Assembly (NCBI RefSeq): GCF_900199635.1
Contig: NZ_LT962687.1
Location: forward strand, 2,728,541-2,792,540
DNA: 64,000 nt
Direction: 5' to 3'
Origin: Anaerotruncus massiliensis (ex Togo et al. 2026)
Lineage (GTDB): Bacteria; Bacillota; Clostridia; Oscillospirales; Ruminococcaceae
A program made the position numbers and the translations under genes. Shown here in pieces: positions 50,177 to 58,496 of this stretch. How positions within the stretch are numbered: the first letter of the stretch is position 1; each line of letters starts with the position of its first letter. The notes beneath the pieces are model-generated. The model was not told where the DNA came from. It made no database searches and saw nothing but the letters and a program-made list of their open reading frames with translations.

Positions 50177-52317
50177 TCTTCGCGCTTGCGGGCAACCAGA
50201 ACTGCGGCAAGACCACCCTCTTCAACCAGCTGACCGGCTCCAACCAGCACGTGGGGAACTTCCCCGGCGTGACGGTGGAGCGCAAGGAGGGGGTCGTCAC
50301 CCGCGCGGGACGCGGGGCGATTCCCCGCCTGTGGCACCGGATGCGGCAGGAGGAGCGGCACCGCGCGTTCCATGAGGCGGCGCGGGACAACGCGCTGCGC
50401 GAGGCGCGGGACGCCATGCGGGAGGCGCACGAGGACCGCCGCCGCCTCGGCGAGATCCGGGTCGTCGACCTGCCGGGCATCTACTCCCTCTCCCCCTATA
50501 CGAACGAGGAGATCGTCACGCGCGATTTTCTGCTGGATTCCCACCCCGACGGGATCATCAACATCGTCGACGCGACCAACATCGAGCGCAACCTCTATCT
50601 GACGCTCCAGCTCATCGAGCTGCACATCCCGATGGTCGTGGCGCTCAATATGATGGACGAGTTCCGTGCGAACGGCGGCACGATCAAGATCAAAAAGCTC
50701 TCGGAGGAGCTGGGGGTTCCCGTCGTGCCGATCTCGGCGGTCAAAAACGAGGGCATCGACGAGCTCATCCACGCGGCGGCCGCGACCGCCGCCGCGCGGC
50801 AGCTCCCCGCGCGGCTCGACTTCTGCTCGGGCGCGGTGCACCGCTGCATCCACGCGGTCGCCCACCTCGTCGAGGACCACGCCGAACGCATCGGCGTGCC
50901 GCCGCGCTTTGCCGCCACCAAGCTGGTGGAGGGGGACGCGCCGATGATGGAGCGGCTGGCGCTCTCGGAAAATGAGAAGGACATGGTCGAGCACAGCGTC
51001 ACCGAGATGGAACAGGAGCTGGGCACCGACCGGGAGGCGGCGCTCGCCGACATGCGTTACTGCTTCATCGACGATTTGGTGCGCACCGCGGTGGTCAAGC
51101 CGGGAGAAAGCCGCGAGCACGTGCGCAGCGTGCGGATGGACGCGGTGCTCACCCACAAATATTTCGCCATCCCCATCTTCCTGGCTATCATGCTGCTCAT
51201 CTTCTGGCTGACCTTCGGGGTGATCGGCAGCTTTTTGAGCGACCTGCTGTCGACGGGCATCGACGCCGTCACCGCCTCCGTCTCGTCGGCGCTCGGCGCC
51301 TACGGGCTCAACCCCGTCGTCCACTCGCTGGTCATCGACGGCGTCTTCGCGGGGGTCGGGAGCGTGCTCTCCTTCCTGCCGATCATCGTCGTGCTCTTCT
51401 TTTTCCTCTCGATGCTCGAGGACAGCGGCTATATGGCGCGCGTCGCCTTCGTCATGGACAAGCTGCTGCGCAAGATCGGTCTTTCGGGCCGCTCCTTCGT
51501 GCCGATGCTCATCGGCTTCGGCTGCTCGGTGCCCGCCATCATGGCGACCCGCACCCTCTCGAGCGAGCGGGACCGCCGCATGACCATCCTGCTCACCCCC
51601 TTCATGTCCTGCAGCGCCAAGCTGCCGATCTACGCGATGTTCACCATGGCCTTCTTCCCCAGCCACCGCGCGCTCGTCATGATCTGCCTCTATGCGGGGG
51701 GCATGGCCGTCGGGGTGCTCTGCGGGCTGGTGCTCAAAAACACCGCCTTCCACGGCAAGCCGGTGCCCTTCGTCATGGAGCTGCCCAACTACCGCATGCC
51801 CAGCCCCAAGAGCGTCTTCCTGCTGCTGTGGGACAAGGCCAAGGACTTTCTGACCCGCGCCTTCACGGTGATCTTCATCGCCACGATCGTCATCTGGTTT
51901 TTACAGACCTTCGACACCCGGCTCAACGTGGTCGCCGCGGGCGGCGAGGCGAGCATGCTCGCCTCCTTCGGGCGGTTCCTTTCGCCCATCTTCGCGCCGC
52001 TCGGCTTTACCGACTGGCGCGCCTCCACCGCGCTGCTGACCGGCTTTTCCGCCAAGGAGGCGGTCGTCAGCACGCTGGCCGTGCTCACCGGCACCAATAC
52101 CGCGACCCTCCCCGCCGCGCTCGCCGGCATCTTCACCCCCGCGGCGGCCGTCGCGTTCCTCACCTTTACACTGCTCTACACCCCCTGCGTCGCGGCCGTC
52201 GCGGCCGTCAAGCGGGAGCTCGGCGGCGGGCACGCGGCGGCCATGGCGGTCTGCCAGAGCGGGCTCGCGTGGGTGGTGGCGTTCTTCGTCTACCGCGCCG
52301 CCCTGCTGTTCGTCTGA
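50173..52317 (+). CDS. feoB: Ferrous iron transporter FeoB with an insertion in the G domain
   Basis: GTPase-coupled Fe(II) uptake permease. 714 aa: N-terminal G domain (G1 GNQNCGKT at 7-14; NFPGVTVERKEG; G3 DLPG at 99-102; G4 NMMD), helical GDI domain, then two Gate domains with conserved cysteines (GFGCSVPAIMATRTL, FMSCSAKLPIY) and about nine helices. Between switch I and G3, where relatives have ~14 residues, there are ~58; the extra ~44 (about 44-93) are Arg/Ala/Glu-rich and probably helical. Frame and conserved residues on both sides are intact, so this is not an artefact of a frameshift. Confidence 0.96.
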   Translation: MIFALAGNQNCGKTTLFNQLTGSNQHVGNFPGVTVERKEGVVTRAGRGAIPRLWHRMRQEERHRAFHEAARDNALREARDAMREAHEDRRRLGEIRVVDLPGIYSLSPYTNEEIVTRDFLLDSHPDGIINIVDATNIERNLYLTLQLIELHIPMVVALNMMDEFRANGGTIKIKKLSEELGVPVVPISAVKNEGIDELIHAAAATAAARQLPARLDFCSGAVHRCIHAVAHLVEDHAERIGVPPRFAATKLVEGDAPMMERLALSENEKDMVEHSVTEMEQELGTDREAALADMRYCFIDDLVRTAVVKPGESREHVRSVRMDAVLTHKYFAIPIFLAIMLLIFWLTFGVIGSFLSDLLSTGIDAVTASVSSALGAYGLNPVVHSLVIDGVFAGVGSVLSFLPIIVVLFFFLSMLEDSGYMARVAFVMDKLLRKIGLSGRSFVPMLIGFGCSVPAIMATRTLSSERDRRMTILLTPFMSCSAKLPIYAMFTMAFFPSHRALVMICLYAGGMAVGVLCGLVLKNTAFHGKPVPFVMELPNYRMPSPKSVFLLLWDKAKDFLTRAFTVIFIATIVIWFLQTFDTRLNVVAAGGEASMLASFGRFLSPIFAPLGFTDWRASTALLTGFSAKEAVVSTLAVLTGTNTATLPAALAGIFTPAAAVAFLTFTLLYTPCVAAVAAVKRELGGGHAAAMAVCQSGLAWVVAFFVYRAALLFV

Positions 52318-52332
52318 CGAAAGGAGTTTTCC

Positions 52333-52497
52333 ATGCATCCGATCGATTATCTGGTTCTCGGCCTGCTCGCGCTGCTCGTGGTGCTGGCGGTGCGCTACGC
52401 GGTCCGCCACCGGGGCAGGTGCGGGGGCGGCTGCGCCGGCTGCCCCCACGCGGACGGGTGCCGCTCCCCGAGAAAGCGGGACCCCGGGCCGAAATAA
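52333..52497 (+). CDS. FeoB-associated Cys-rich membrane protein
   Basis: 54 aa: one N-terminal membrane helix (LVLGLLALLVVLAVRY) and a cytoplasmic Cys cluster RCGGGCAGCPHADGC, the pattern of FeoB-associated Cys-rich proteins. ATG 52333 follows AAGGAG, 15 nt after feoB, so it is the third gene of the feo operon. Role in Fe(II) uptake is presumed from context. Confidence 0.85.
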   Translation: MHPIDYLVLGLLALLVVLAVRYAVRHRGRCGGGCAGCPHADGCRSPRKRDPGPK

Positions 52498-52515
52498 CGC
52501 GCCTTTATAAACCAA

Positions 52516-52558
52516 GGCTCCCCCACCGCGCCGGGCGCGGTGGGGGAGCCGTTCTTTT
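52516..52558 (+). terminator. feo operon terminator
   Basis: Fifteen-bp perfect stem (GGCTCCCCCACCGCG arm) with a short loop, then GTTCTTTT. Confidence 0.9.
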
Positions 52559-52578
52559 GCCCGGACGGCGCGTCCACG

Positions 52579-53307
52579 CTAACGGGGGGCGCGCACCCGG
52601 ATCGCGCCGAGCACCCGGCCGATCGGTTCCTGGACCAGCAGGTCGGCCTGGCCGTCCATCGGCGTCGCGGACTTGTTGATGACGGCGATCTTCCCGCCGC
52701 AGTAGCGGATGAGCCCCGCCGCCGGATAGACGGCCAGCGAGGTGCCGCCGATGATCAGCAGGTCGCAGGCGGAGATCTCCTGCACCGCGCGTTCGAGGGT
52801 GCCGCCGTCGAGGCTCTCCTCGTAGAGCACCACGTCGGGCTTGACCACGCCCCCGCAGACGCACCGGGGCACCCCCTGTGACGCGAGGATGAAGCGCGCG
52901 TCGTAAAATCTGCGGCAGTCCATGCAGTAGTTCCGGTGGACCGACCCGTGCAGCTCGAGCACCTCCCTGCTGCCCGCCGCCTGGTGCAGGCCGTCGATGT
53001 TCTGGGTGATGACGGCGGAGAGCCTGCCCGCCGCCTCCATCTCGGCGAGCTTGAGGTGCGCGGGGTTCGGCTTGGCGTCGGGCGCAAGCATCTTGGCGCG
53101 GTAAAATTCATAGAATTCCTCCGGCCTGCGCGTGAAAAAGGTGTGGCTGATGATCGTTTCGGGCGGGTATTTGTACTGCTGGTTATAGAGCCCGTCCACG
53201 CTGCGGAAATCGGGGATGCCGCTTTCGGTCGAGACGCCCGCCCCGCCGAAAAAGACGATTCTGGCGCTCCTGTCGATCAATTCCTGGAGTTTTTCCGTGC
53301 CGGTCAT
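52579..53307 (-). CDS. SIR2-family NAD-dependent protein deacylase
   Basis: Sirtuin removing acyl groups from lysines with NAD+. 242 aa: [27 protein letters not shown], catalytic His in ELHGSVH, zinc site with CMDC and [25 protein letters not shown]. All catalytic elements are present. ATG 53307 follows AAGGAGG. Single gene; convergent with feo. Confidence 0.94.
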   Translation of the reverse strand: MTGTEKLQELIDRSARIVFFGGAGVSTESGIPDFRSVDGLYNQQYKYPPETIISHTFFTRRPEEFYEFYRAKMLAPDAKPNPAHLKLAEMEAAGRLSAVITQNIDGLHQAAGSREVLELHGSVHRNYCMDCRRFYDARFILASQGVPRCVCGGVVKPDVVLYEESLDGGTLERAVQEISACDLLIIGGTSLAVYPAAGLIRYCGGKIAVINKSATPMDGQADLLVQEPIGRVLGAIRVRAPR

Positions 53308-53475
53308 CGAAATTCCTCCTTGTAGCATTTTGTCGAAAATCTTCTAACTGTAATATCAATTTTGGTAGAACATGCCTGATTGTCCCAGTGATTTTCCTGT
53401 CCGTCCCGCTTGTAAAAAATCTCCTGACATTAACTGTAAAACAACCCTTTAATTGTAAAAATTTTCAAAAAGGGG

Positions 53476-53609
53476 TTGATTTTTCCTGAAAAATGTGATA
53501 GACTAATCTTGTTAAAAAATAATCAAAATTGATCAAACTCGACTTACTTCTCTCTTCCACACACACATAGATCGAAAAAAGCGGGCTGTGTCGCACAGTC
53601 CGCTTTTTT
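53476..53609 (+). ncRNA. Candidate small RNA from an AT-rich intergenic island
   Basis: Promoter TTGATT (53476-53481), 17-nt spacer, TAGACT (53499-53504), then an intrinsic terminator at 53575-53609, giving a predicted RNA of about 95-100 nt. No open frame with an RBS lies between. The whole stretch 53330-53570 is strikingly AT-rich for this genome. The terminator also fits the gene ending at 53620 on the other strand, so its use by the plus strand is not certain. Confidence 0.4.
53575..53609. terminator. Bidirectional terminator
   Basis: AAAAAA, 10-bp stem (GCGGGCTGTG arm with one G:T), loop TCG, TTTTTT. Confidence 0.85.
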
Positions 53610-53619
53610 CCGCCCTTTT

Positions 53620-54321
53620 TTAACGGACCGCCTTGCGCAGCGCGCGGATCTCCGCCTTCGTCCGGGCGTCCACCCGGTTGGATTCCACGATCTTCTGCAG
53701 CGCCATGCGGCGGGTCTGCGGGTCGAACGCCTCCCCCTCGAGCAGGGGCAGCGTCCGTTCGGGGAACTTGACATAGCAGACGGACAGCGCCCACGCGACC
53801 GCCATTTTGACATAGTACCCCTCGTGGCGCACCGCCCGCAGAAGGGACAGGACCTCGCCGATGTACTCCTCGTCGACGTAGTAGTCCATCAGCATGACCA
53901 CCGCGAAGCGAACCTCGAATTCCGCCCCGCCCGCAAAATAGGGCCGCAGGAAGGCGAGCGTCTCCGCCCGGTGCTTTTTCACCAGCTTGAGCCCGGCGCA
54001 GACGCTGTCGTTCACCGCCCAGTTGCCGATCTTGGGGATGAATTCCCGCAGGCGCCCGAACAGCTCGTCCGGCTCCATTTTCGCGCACCCGAACACGAGC
54101 CCCTGGAGCATCGTCTCCTCGTAGGTGTCCGTTTGGGCGGCGGCGAGGTAGCCCCGCCAGTCCCCGCGGGCGAGCTCCCGCGCGAGCTGGCGCAGCGCGG
54201 GGATGCGCACGCCGAGCAGGTTTTCCACCTCGGGCACCAGCTTCTGGTGGAAGGCGCGGTAGCCGGGATCGGCCATCGCGCGCAGGCGCTCTTTCAGCGC
54301 CGCATATTCTTCCGTCGTCAC
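53620..54321 (-). CDS. DNA alkylation repair protein (AlkD-like HEAT-repeat glycosylase)
   Basis: 233 aa all-helical HEAT-like protein; the family excises 3- and 7-methylpurines without base flipping. GVRIPALRQLARELARG, IPKIGNWAVNDSVCAGLK, EFEVRFAVVMLMDYYVD and VKMAVAWALSVCYVKFPE fit AlkD/YwqB-type proteins. Start is GTG 54321, eight bases after GGAGG and overlapping the stop of the previous gene by 4 nt. Last gene of the glycosylase-luxS operon. Confidence 0.88.
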   Translation of the reverse strand: MTTEEYAALKERLRAMADPGYRAFHQKLVPEVENLLGVRIPALRQLARELARGDWRGYLAAAQTDTYEETMLQGLVFGCAKMEPDELFGRLREFIPKIGNWAVNDSVCAGLKLVKKHRAETLAFLRPYFAGGAEFEVRFAVVMLMDYYVDEEYIGEVLSLLRAVRHEGYYVKMAVAWALSVCYVKFPERTLPLLEGEAFDPQTRRMALQKIVESNRVDARTKAEIRALRKAVR

Positions 54322-54662
54322 CGGGATTTCCTCCTCTCCCTCGGCGCGGTCAGCTCCCAGCTGTGGTCGATCATCCCGCGCAGCGTCTCCTCCTCCAGCC
54401 CGCCGTTTACGTCGACGGTGTTCCAGTGGGTCTTGTTCATGTGGTAGCCGGGCGTCACCTGCGGATGGACCTTGCGCCAGAATTCCGCCTGCATCGGCTC
54501 GCATTTGAGGTTCATGAGCAGCTTCCCCTCCCGCTCGAAGACCATGGCGAAAATCTTGTGGGTGCCCCGGTGGCGCAGGACCGCCCACTCGTCGCCGAAC
54601 GGGTAGTCCTCATAGGCGTCCGGCCAGGTGAGGCAGAGGCCGGTCAGTTCCCGGCCGGTCAT
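54318..54662 (-). CDS. MmcQ/YjbR family protein
   Basis: 114 aa, CyaY-like fold: DAYEDYPFGDEWAVLRH, KIFAMVFEREGKLLMNLKCEP, PGYHMNKTHWNTVDV. Members are thought to bind DNA or act with repair systems, but no reaction is established. Its ATG overlaps the luxS stop (ATGA) and its stop overlaps the AlkD-like start. Confidence 0.9.
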   Translation of the reverse strand: MTGRELTGLCLTWPDAYEDYPFGDEWAVLRHRGTHKIFAMVFEREGKLLMNLKCEPMQAEFWRKVHPQVTPGYHMNKTHWNTVDVNGGLEEETLRGMIDHSWELTAPRERRKSR

Positions 54663-55120
54663 GCGCGGTACGCCATCCGCTCGGGCGTCCAGCCGTCGAG
54701 CACCGCCGCGTAGTCCGCCGCCGCAGCCTTCGCGCCCGCGAGGTCGTGGTCACGGAAATTGCCGCACTCGGCCTCCGCCGCGCCGGGGATCTCCCCCTCG
54801 AAGCCCGCAATGAACCGGAAGGTCTCCCGCAGCAGGGAGATGACCTCCTCCTTCGGGATGCTGTCGCGGGTCAGGAAATAAAAGCCCGTGCGGCAGCCCA
54901 TCGGTCCGACGTAGACGATCCCGTCGGTCCAGCGGCTGTTGCGCACATAGGTGGCGAAGAGGTGCTCGATCGTGTGCAGCGCCCCGTTTTCGAGATAGAT
55001 CCCCGCGTTGGGGGTGCACATGCGCAGGTCGTAGGTGACCACGTCCCCGTCGATGCGGGAGACGTAGAGGCCCTTTTCCAGTTTGGTGTGGTCGACGCAG
55101 AAGCTGGCAATCCGGTTCAT
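54659..55120 (-). CDS. luxS: S-ribosylhomocysteine lyase LuxS
   Basis: Cleaves S-ribosylhomocysteine to homocysteine and DPD, the AI-2 precursor; part of the activated methyl cycle. 153 aa with metal ligands HTIEH (49-53) and the Cys of AECGN, plus catalytic Cys76 in GPMGCRTGFYF. ATG 55120 is 2 nt after the upstream glycosylase stop. Unusually, it sits between DNA-repair genes rather than next to pfs/mtn or methionine genes. Confidence 0.97.
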   Translation of the reverse strand: MNRIASFCVDHTKLEKGLYVSRIDGDVVTYDLRMCTPNAGIYLENGALHTIEHLFATYVRNSRWTDGIVYVGPMGCRTGFYFLTRDSIPKEEVISLLRETFRFIAGFEGEIPGAAEAECGNFRDHDLAGAKAAAADYAAVLDGWTPERMAYRA

Positions 55121-55122
55121 AT

Positions 55123-55620
55123 TCAGTCCTCCAGATAATCAAGTACCGCCCGGTAGGCCTCCACGAGCCGCTCAAAGGAACAGGCGCAGTTCGCGGGGCT
55201 GGGCGAGGGCAGCGCCAGGGCCGAAAGCCCCGTGCGCGGCCGGATGTGGGTTTGGTAAAGGCCGGCGGCCCGCCTGCCCGTCGTAAAGACGGCGCGGATG
55301 TCCGCCGCCGCGAGGATCGGCGTGAGATCGTTGGCGACGGGGTTTTGGATGCTCGCGTCCGACGCGCCCTCGATGTCGCAGGAGGCGAGCACGTCCCACA
55401 GCGCGATCCCCCGCCGCAGGGCGAGCGCGCGCTTTTCCGGGACCGTTTGGGGCGCGGGCTCGTCCAGCGCCGCGGCGAGCGCCCGCCAGAAGCGGTTCTG
55501 CGGGTGGCCGTAATAGAAGCCCTGCTCCCGCGACTTGGGGGAGGGCATCGTCCCGAGGATGAGCACGCGGGAGCGCGCGTCATAGACGGGCGGGATGGTA
55601 TGTACGATGTGCGCGGGCAT
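55123..55620 (-). CDS. DNA-deoxyinosine / mismatch-specific uracil-DNA glycosylase (MUG family)
   Basis: 165 aa UDG-fold enzyme of the hypoxanthine-DNA glycosylase group: LILGTMPSPKSREQGFYYGHPQNRFW, ALWDVLASCDIEGASD, FTTGRRAAGLY, LPSPSPAN. It removes deaminated bases. ATG 55620 after GGGAGGCG. First gene of a four-gene operon (glycosylase, luxS, YjbR, AlkD-like) with 2-nt gaps or 4-nt overlaps. Confidence 0.88.
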   Translation of the reverse strand: MPAHIVHTIPPVYDARSRVLILGTMPSPKSREQGFYYGHPQNRFWRALAAALDEPAPQTVPEKRALALRRGIALWDVLASCDIEGASDASIQNPVANDLTPILAAADIRAVFTTGRRAAGLYQTHIRPRTGLSALALPSPSPANCACSFERLVEAYRAVLDYLED

Positions 55621-55683
55621 GGCGGACGCCTCCCTTTCCGGGTGATGGGGTGCGGCTGGACTTTGCGGGGCGCGGCGGGAACG

Positions 55684-55782
55684 CGGGGCGGCGGCGGGAT
55701 GCCCGCGCGGAGCGCGGGCCGCGGACGCTTCGCGTCCGCGCGCGGGGGCCTGCGGCCCCCGCAATCCCGCCGCCCGGCCCCG
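55684..55782 (-). ncRNA. Four-way-junction element C downstream of cinA
   Basis: Sequence unrelated to regions A and B but the same design: an outer stem (55684-55689 with 55777-55782), an 11-bp inner closing stem (55690-55700 with 55764-55774), and three nearly abutting hairpins with triloops: 8 bp/GGA (55701-55719), 9 bp/TTC (55720-55740), 9 bp/TGC (55742-55762). It lies 20 nt after the cinA stop. Confidence 0.6.
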
Positions 55783-55801
55783 TGTCCGCACGGCGCCCCG
55801 T

Positions 55802-57064
55802 TTATTCCGGACGGCTCTGCGCCGCCCGGAGGATCTGCGCGAGCGCGTGGGAGGAGGCGAGATAGCGGATGAACTCCCGCTCGCCGTAATCGAAGCCCCT
55901 GCCGAGGCGCAGCTCGACGACGTCGTTCAGCCATTCGCTGCTGATTCCGACATAGACGAGCCCGACCGGCTTTTCGTCGGTGCCGCCGTCCGGCCCGGCG
56001 ACGCCGGTGGTCGAAACGCCGATGTCCGCACCCGAGAGCCGGCGGACGCCGTCGGCCATCTCCCGCGCGGTCTGCGGGGAGACGGCGCCGTACCGCGCGA
56101 GCGTCGAGCCCTGCACGCCGAGCAGGCGCTCCTTGGCCCCGTTCGCGTAGGTGACCGCGCCGCAGCCGAACACCTCCGAGCTGCCTGGCACGTCGGTCAG
56201 CCGCTTGGCGATGTAGCCGCCCGTGCAGCTCTCCGCGGCGGCCGCCGTGAGCCCCGCGTCCTTGAGGGCGCGCACCGCGGCGGTCTGGAGGTTGTCGACG
56301 TCCACGCCGTAGATGTACTGCGGATACCGCTCCCTGAGGCTGGCGATGACCGGCTCCATCAGCCGCTCCGCCTCCGCCTCCGTCGGAGCCGAGGCGGTGA
56401 CGCGCAGCATCACCTCGCCGTCCTTGGCGTAGGGGGCGAGGGTGGGATTTTTCATCGCCTGCATCTCGCCGCGCAGCTGGCTTTCGAGCGTGCTCTCGCC
56501 GATTCCGAAGAAGTAGATGCAGTGGGAGCGCAGTACATGGTCGGCGCGCTTCGCCAGATAGGGCAGCACCTGCCGCTCGAACATGGGGGTCATCTCGCGG
56601 GGCGGACCGGGCAGCATGATCGCCGTCTTGCCCTTCCCCTCGATGATCGCGCCCGGCGCGGTGCCGTTGCGGTTTTCCAGCACGGTGCAGCCGCGCGGCA
56701 TCATCGCCTGCTTGAGGTTCGATTGGCACATCGGGCGCTTCATGCCGCCGAAATACGCCTCGATGGCGCGCGCCGACGGCTCGTGCATCTCGAGCGGCAG
56801 GCCGAACCAGTCGGCGATCGTCTCCTTGCTGAGGTCGTCGTAGGTGGGGCCGAGACCGCCCGTCGTGATGACGATGTCGTTGCGCGCGAACGCCTCGTCG
56901 AGCGCCTCGCGCAGGCGTTCGGGGTTGTCGCCGACCGCCGTGTGGCGGTAGACGTTGACCCCCAGCTCCGCCAGCCCCCGGGAGAGCACCTGGGAGTTGG
57001 TGTTGACGATGTTGCCGAGCAGGATCTCGGTTCCGATACAGAGGATTTCCGCCGATTCTGACAT
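55802..57064 (-). CDS. cinA: CinA-family nicotinamide mononucleotide deamidase / competence-damage protein
   Basis: 420 aa: N-terminal MoCF-like domain (ILCIGTEILLGNIVNTNSQ, TTGGLGPTYDDLSKETIA, LPGPPREM) and C-terminal NMN amidohydrolase domain (AAAESCTGGYIAKRLTDVPGSS, STTGVAGPDGGTDEKPVG). The family recycles NMN in the pyridine nucleotide cycle. ATG 57064 is the start supported by GGAGATAG; the longer frame is not. Divergent from the DEAD-box gene. Confidence 0.94.
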   Translation of the reverse strand: MSESAEILCIGTEILLGNIVNTNSQVLSRGLAELGVNVYRHTAVGDNPERLREALDEAFARNDIVITTGGLGPTYDDLSKETIADWFGLPLEMHEPSARAIEAYFGGMKRPMCQSNLKQAMMPRGCTVLENRNGTAPGAIIEGKGKTAIMLPGPPREMTPMFERQVLPYLAKRADHVLRSHCIYFFGIGESTLESQLRGEMQAMKNPTLAPYAKDGEVMLRVTASAPTEAEAERLMEPVIASLRERYPQYIYGVDVDNLQTAAVRALKDAGLTAAAAESCTGGYIAKRLTDVPGSSEVFGCGAVTYANGAKERLLGVQGSTLARYGAVSPQTAREMADGVRRLSGADIGVSTTGVAGPDGGTDEKPVGLVYVGISSEWLNDVVELRLGRGFDYGEREFIRYLASSHALAQILRAAQSRPE

Positions 57065-57203
57065 GCTTGCTATCTCCAATCCAATTGGTTTATACACAGC
57101 TATTATATCACAGTCCCCCCGGTATTTGCATCGGCTTTTCGGGAAAGCGCGCCGCAAAACCCCTCTTTTTGGCGCGCGGACCGGGAAAAAAGGCCGCATC
57201 CCC

Positions 57204-57233
57204 TTTACTCATGCGGGTCCGTTATGATATAAT
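57204..57233 (+). promoter_or_regulatory. Promoter of the DEAD-box helicase gene
   Basis: TTTACT (57204-57209), 18-nt spacer, TATAAT (57228-57233) with upstream TGA (extended -10). Confidence 0.6.
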
Positions 57234-57266
57234 AAAGCGGTTTATGATGAAGGAGCGTTATAAGGA

Positions 57267-58418
57267 ATGGCACAATACAGTGATTTCAATCTTTCGGAAG
57301 AGACGTTGAAAGCGGTGGAGCGGATGGGCTTCACCGAGATGACCGAGATCCAGGAGAAGGCGATCCCGGTCATGATGGAGGGCAGGGAGATCATCGCCAA
57401 GGCCCCCACCGGCACAGGCAAGACCTGCGCCTTCGGCATCCCGATCATGGAGAAGATCGACCCCGAAAAGCCCGCGGTGCAGGCGATCGTCCTCTGCCCG
57501 ACCCGCGAGCTCTCCACCCAGATCGTGGAGGAGCTGCGCCAGCTCGCCTATTTCCGGCCCGACATCAAGGTGGTGGCCGTCTACGGCGGCCAGCCGATCG
57601 ATAAACAGATCAACGCCCTCAAGCGGGGGGCGCAGATCGTCGTCGCCACGCCGGGGCGGATGCTCGACCACATGCACCGCCGCACGATCAACCTTACGCA
57701 GGTGAAGATCGCGGTGCTCGACGAGGCGGACGAGATGCTCGACATGGGCTTCTACCGGGACGTCTGCAAAATCCTCGACCGCCTGCCCAAGGAGCGCCAG
57801 ATGGTGATGTTCTCCGCCACCATCTCCCGCGAGGTCATGGACATCGGCTGGCTCTACCAGCGGGACAACGTCGAGCTGACCGTCGAGCCGGTGCAGGACA
57901 GCCAGCCCAGGATCCGCCAATACATGCTCGAAACGGTGGGCCGCCAGAAGATGGCCGACCTCTGCTATATCCTGAAAGAAAACGACTACCACCGGGTCAT
58001 GGTCTTCTGCAACACCAAGTACACGACCACCAGCATCAGCAACCTGCTGCGGGAGCGCGGCTTCAACGCCGACTGCCTCAACGGGGACATGCGCCAGTCG
58101 GAGCGCAACAAGATCATGGCCGACTTCCGCGCGGGCAAGATCGAAATTCTGGTCGCCACCGACGTGGCCGCGCGCGGCATCGACGTCGAGGACGTCGACG
58201 CGGTGGTCAACTACGAGATCCCGCTCGAAAACGAGTACTACACCCACCGCATCGGGCGCACCGGCCGCGCGAAGAAGGAGGGCGCCTCCTACATCTTCTA
58301 CAGCCAGGACGACCTCAAGCGGCTGCGCAACATCATCCGCTACACCCGCTCGCAGGTGACCGAACTCGAATTCGACGAGAACGGCGACCTGGTCGAAAAG
58401 GGCCTCTTCCAGGCGTAA
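57267..58418 (+). CDS. DEAD-box ATP-dependent RNA helicase
   Basis: RNA-remodelling ATPase, probably in cold adaptation, ribosome assembly or mRNA decay. 383 aa, only the two RecA cores: Q motif (FNLSEETLKAVERMGFTEMTEIQEKAIP), AKAPTGTGKT, PTREL, DEADEMLDMGF, SAT, and HRIGRTGRAKKEG. It lacks the C-terminal RNA-binding extensions of CsdA or DbpA, so a specific name is not justified. ATG 57267 after AAGGA. Confidence 0.95.
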   Translation: MAQYSDFNLSEETLKAVERMGFTEMTEIQEKAIPVMMEGREIIAKAPTGTGKTCAFGIPIMEKIDPEKPAVQAIVLCPTRELSTQIVEELRQLAYFRPDIKVVAVYGGQPIDKQINALKRGAQIVVATPGRMLDHMHRRTINLTQVKIAVLDEADEMLDMGFYRDVCKILDRLPKERQMVMFSATISREVMDIGWLYQRDNVELTVEPVQDSQPRIRQYMLETVGRQKMADLCYILKENDYHRVMVFCNTKYTTTSISNLLRERGFNADCLNGDMRQSERNKIMADFRAGKIEILVATDVAARGIDVEDVDAVVNYEIPLENEYYTHRIGRTGRAKKEGASYIFYSQDDLKRLRNIIRYTRSQVTELEFDENGDLVEKGLFQA

Positions 58419-58427
58419 GAACGATCG

Positions 58428-58477
58428 AAAGCCTCCCGGCGTTTCCCTTGGAAACGCCGGGAGGCTTTTTCTGTTTT
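58428..58477 (+). terminator. DEAD-box gene terminator
   Basis: Sixteen-bp perfect stem (GCCTCCCGGCGTTTCC arm, loop CTT) then TTTTTCTGTTTT. Confidence 0.93.
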
Positions 58478-58496
58478 GCGTTCCCGGGCGGTCCCG

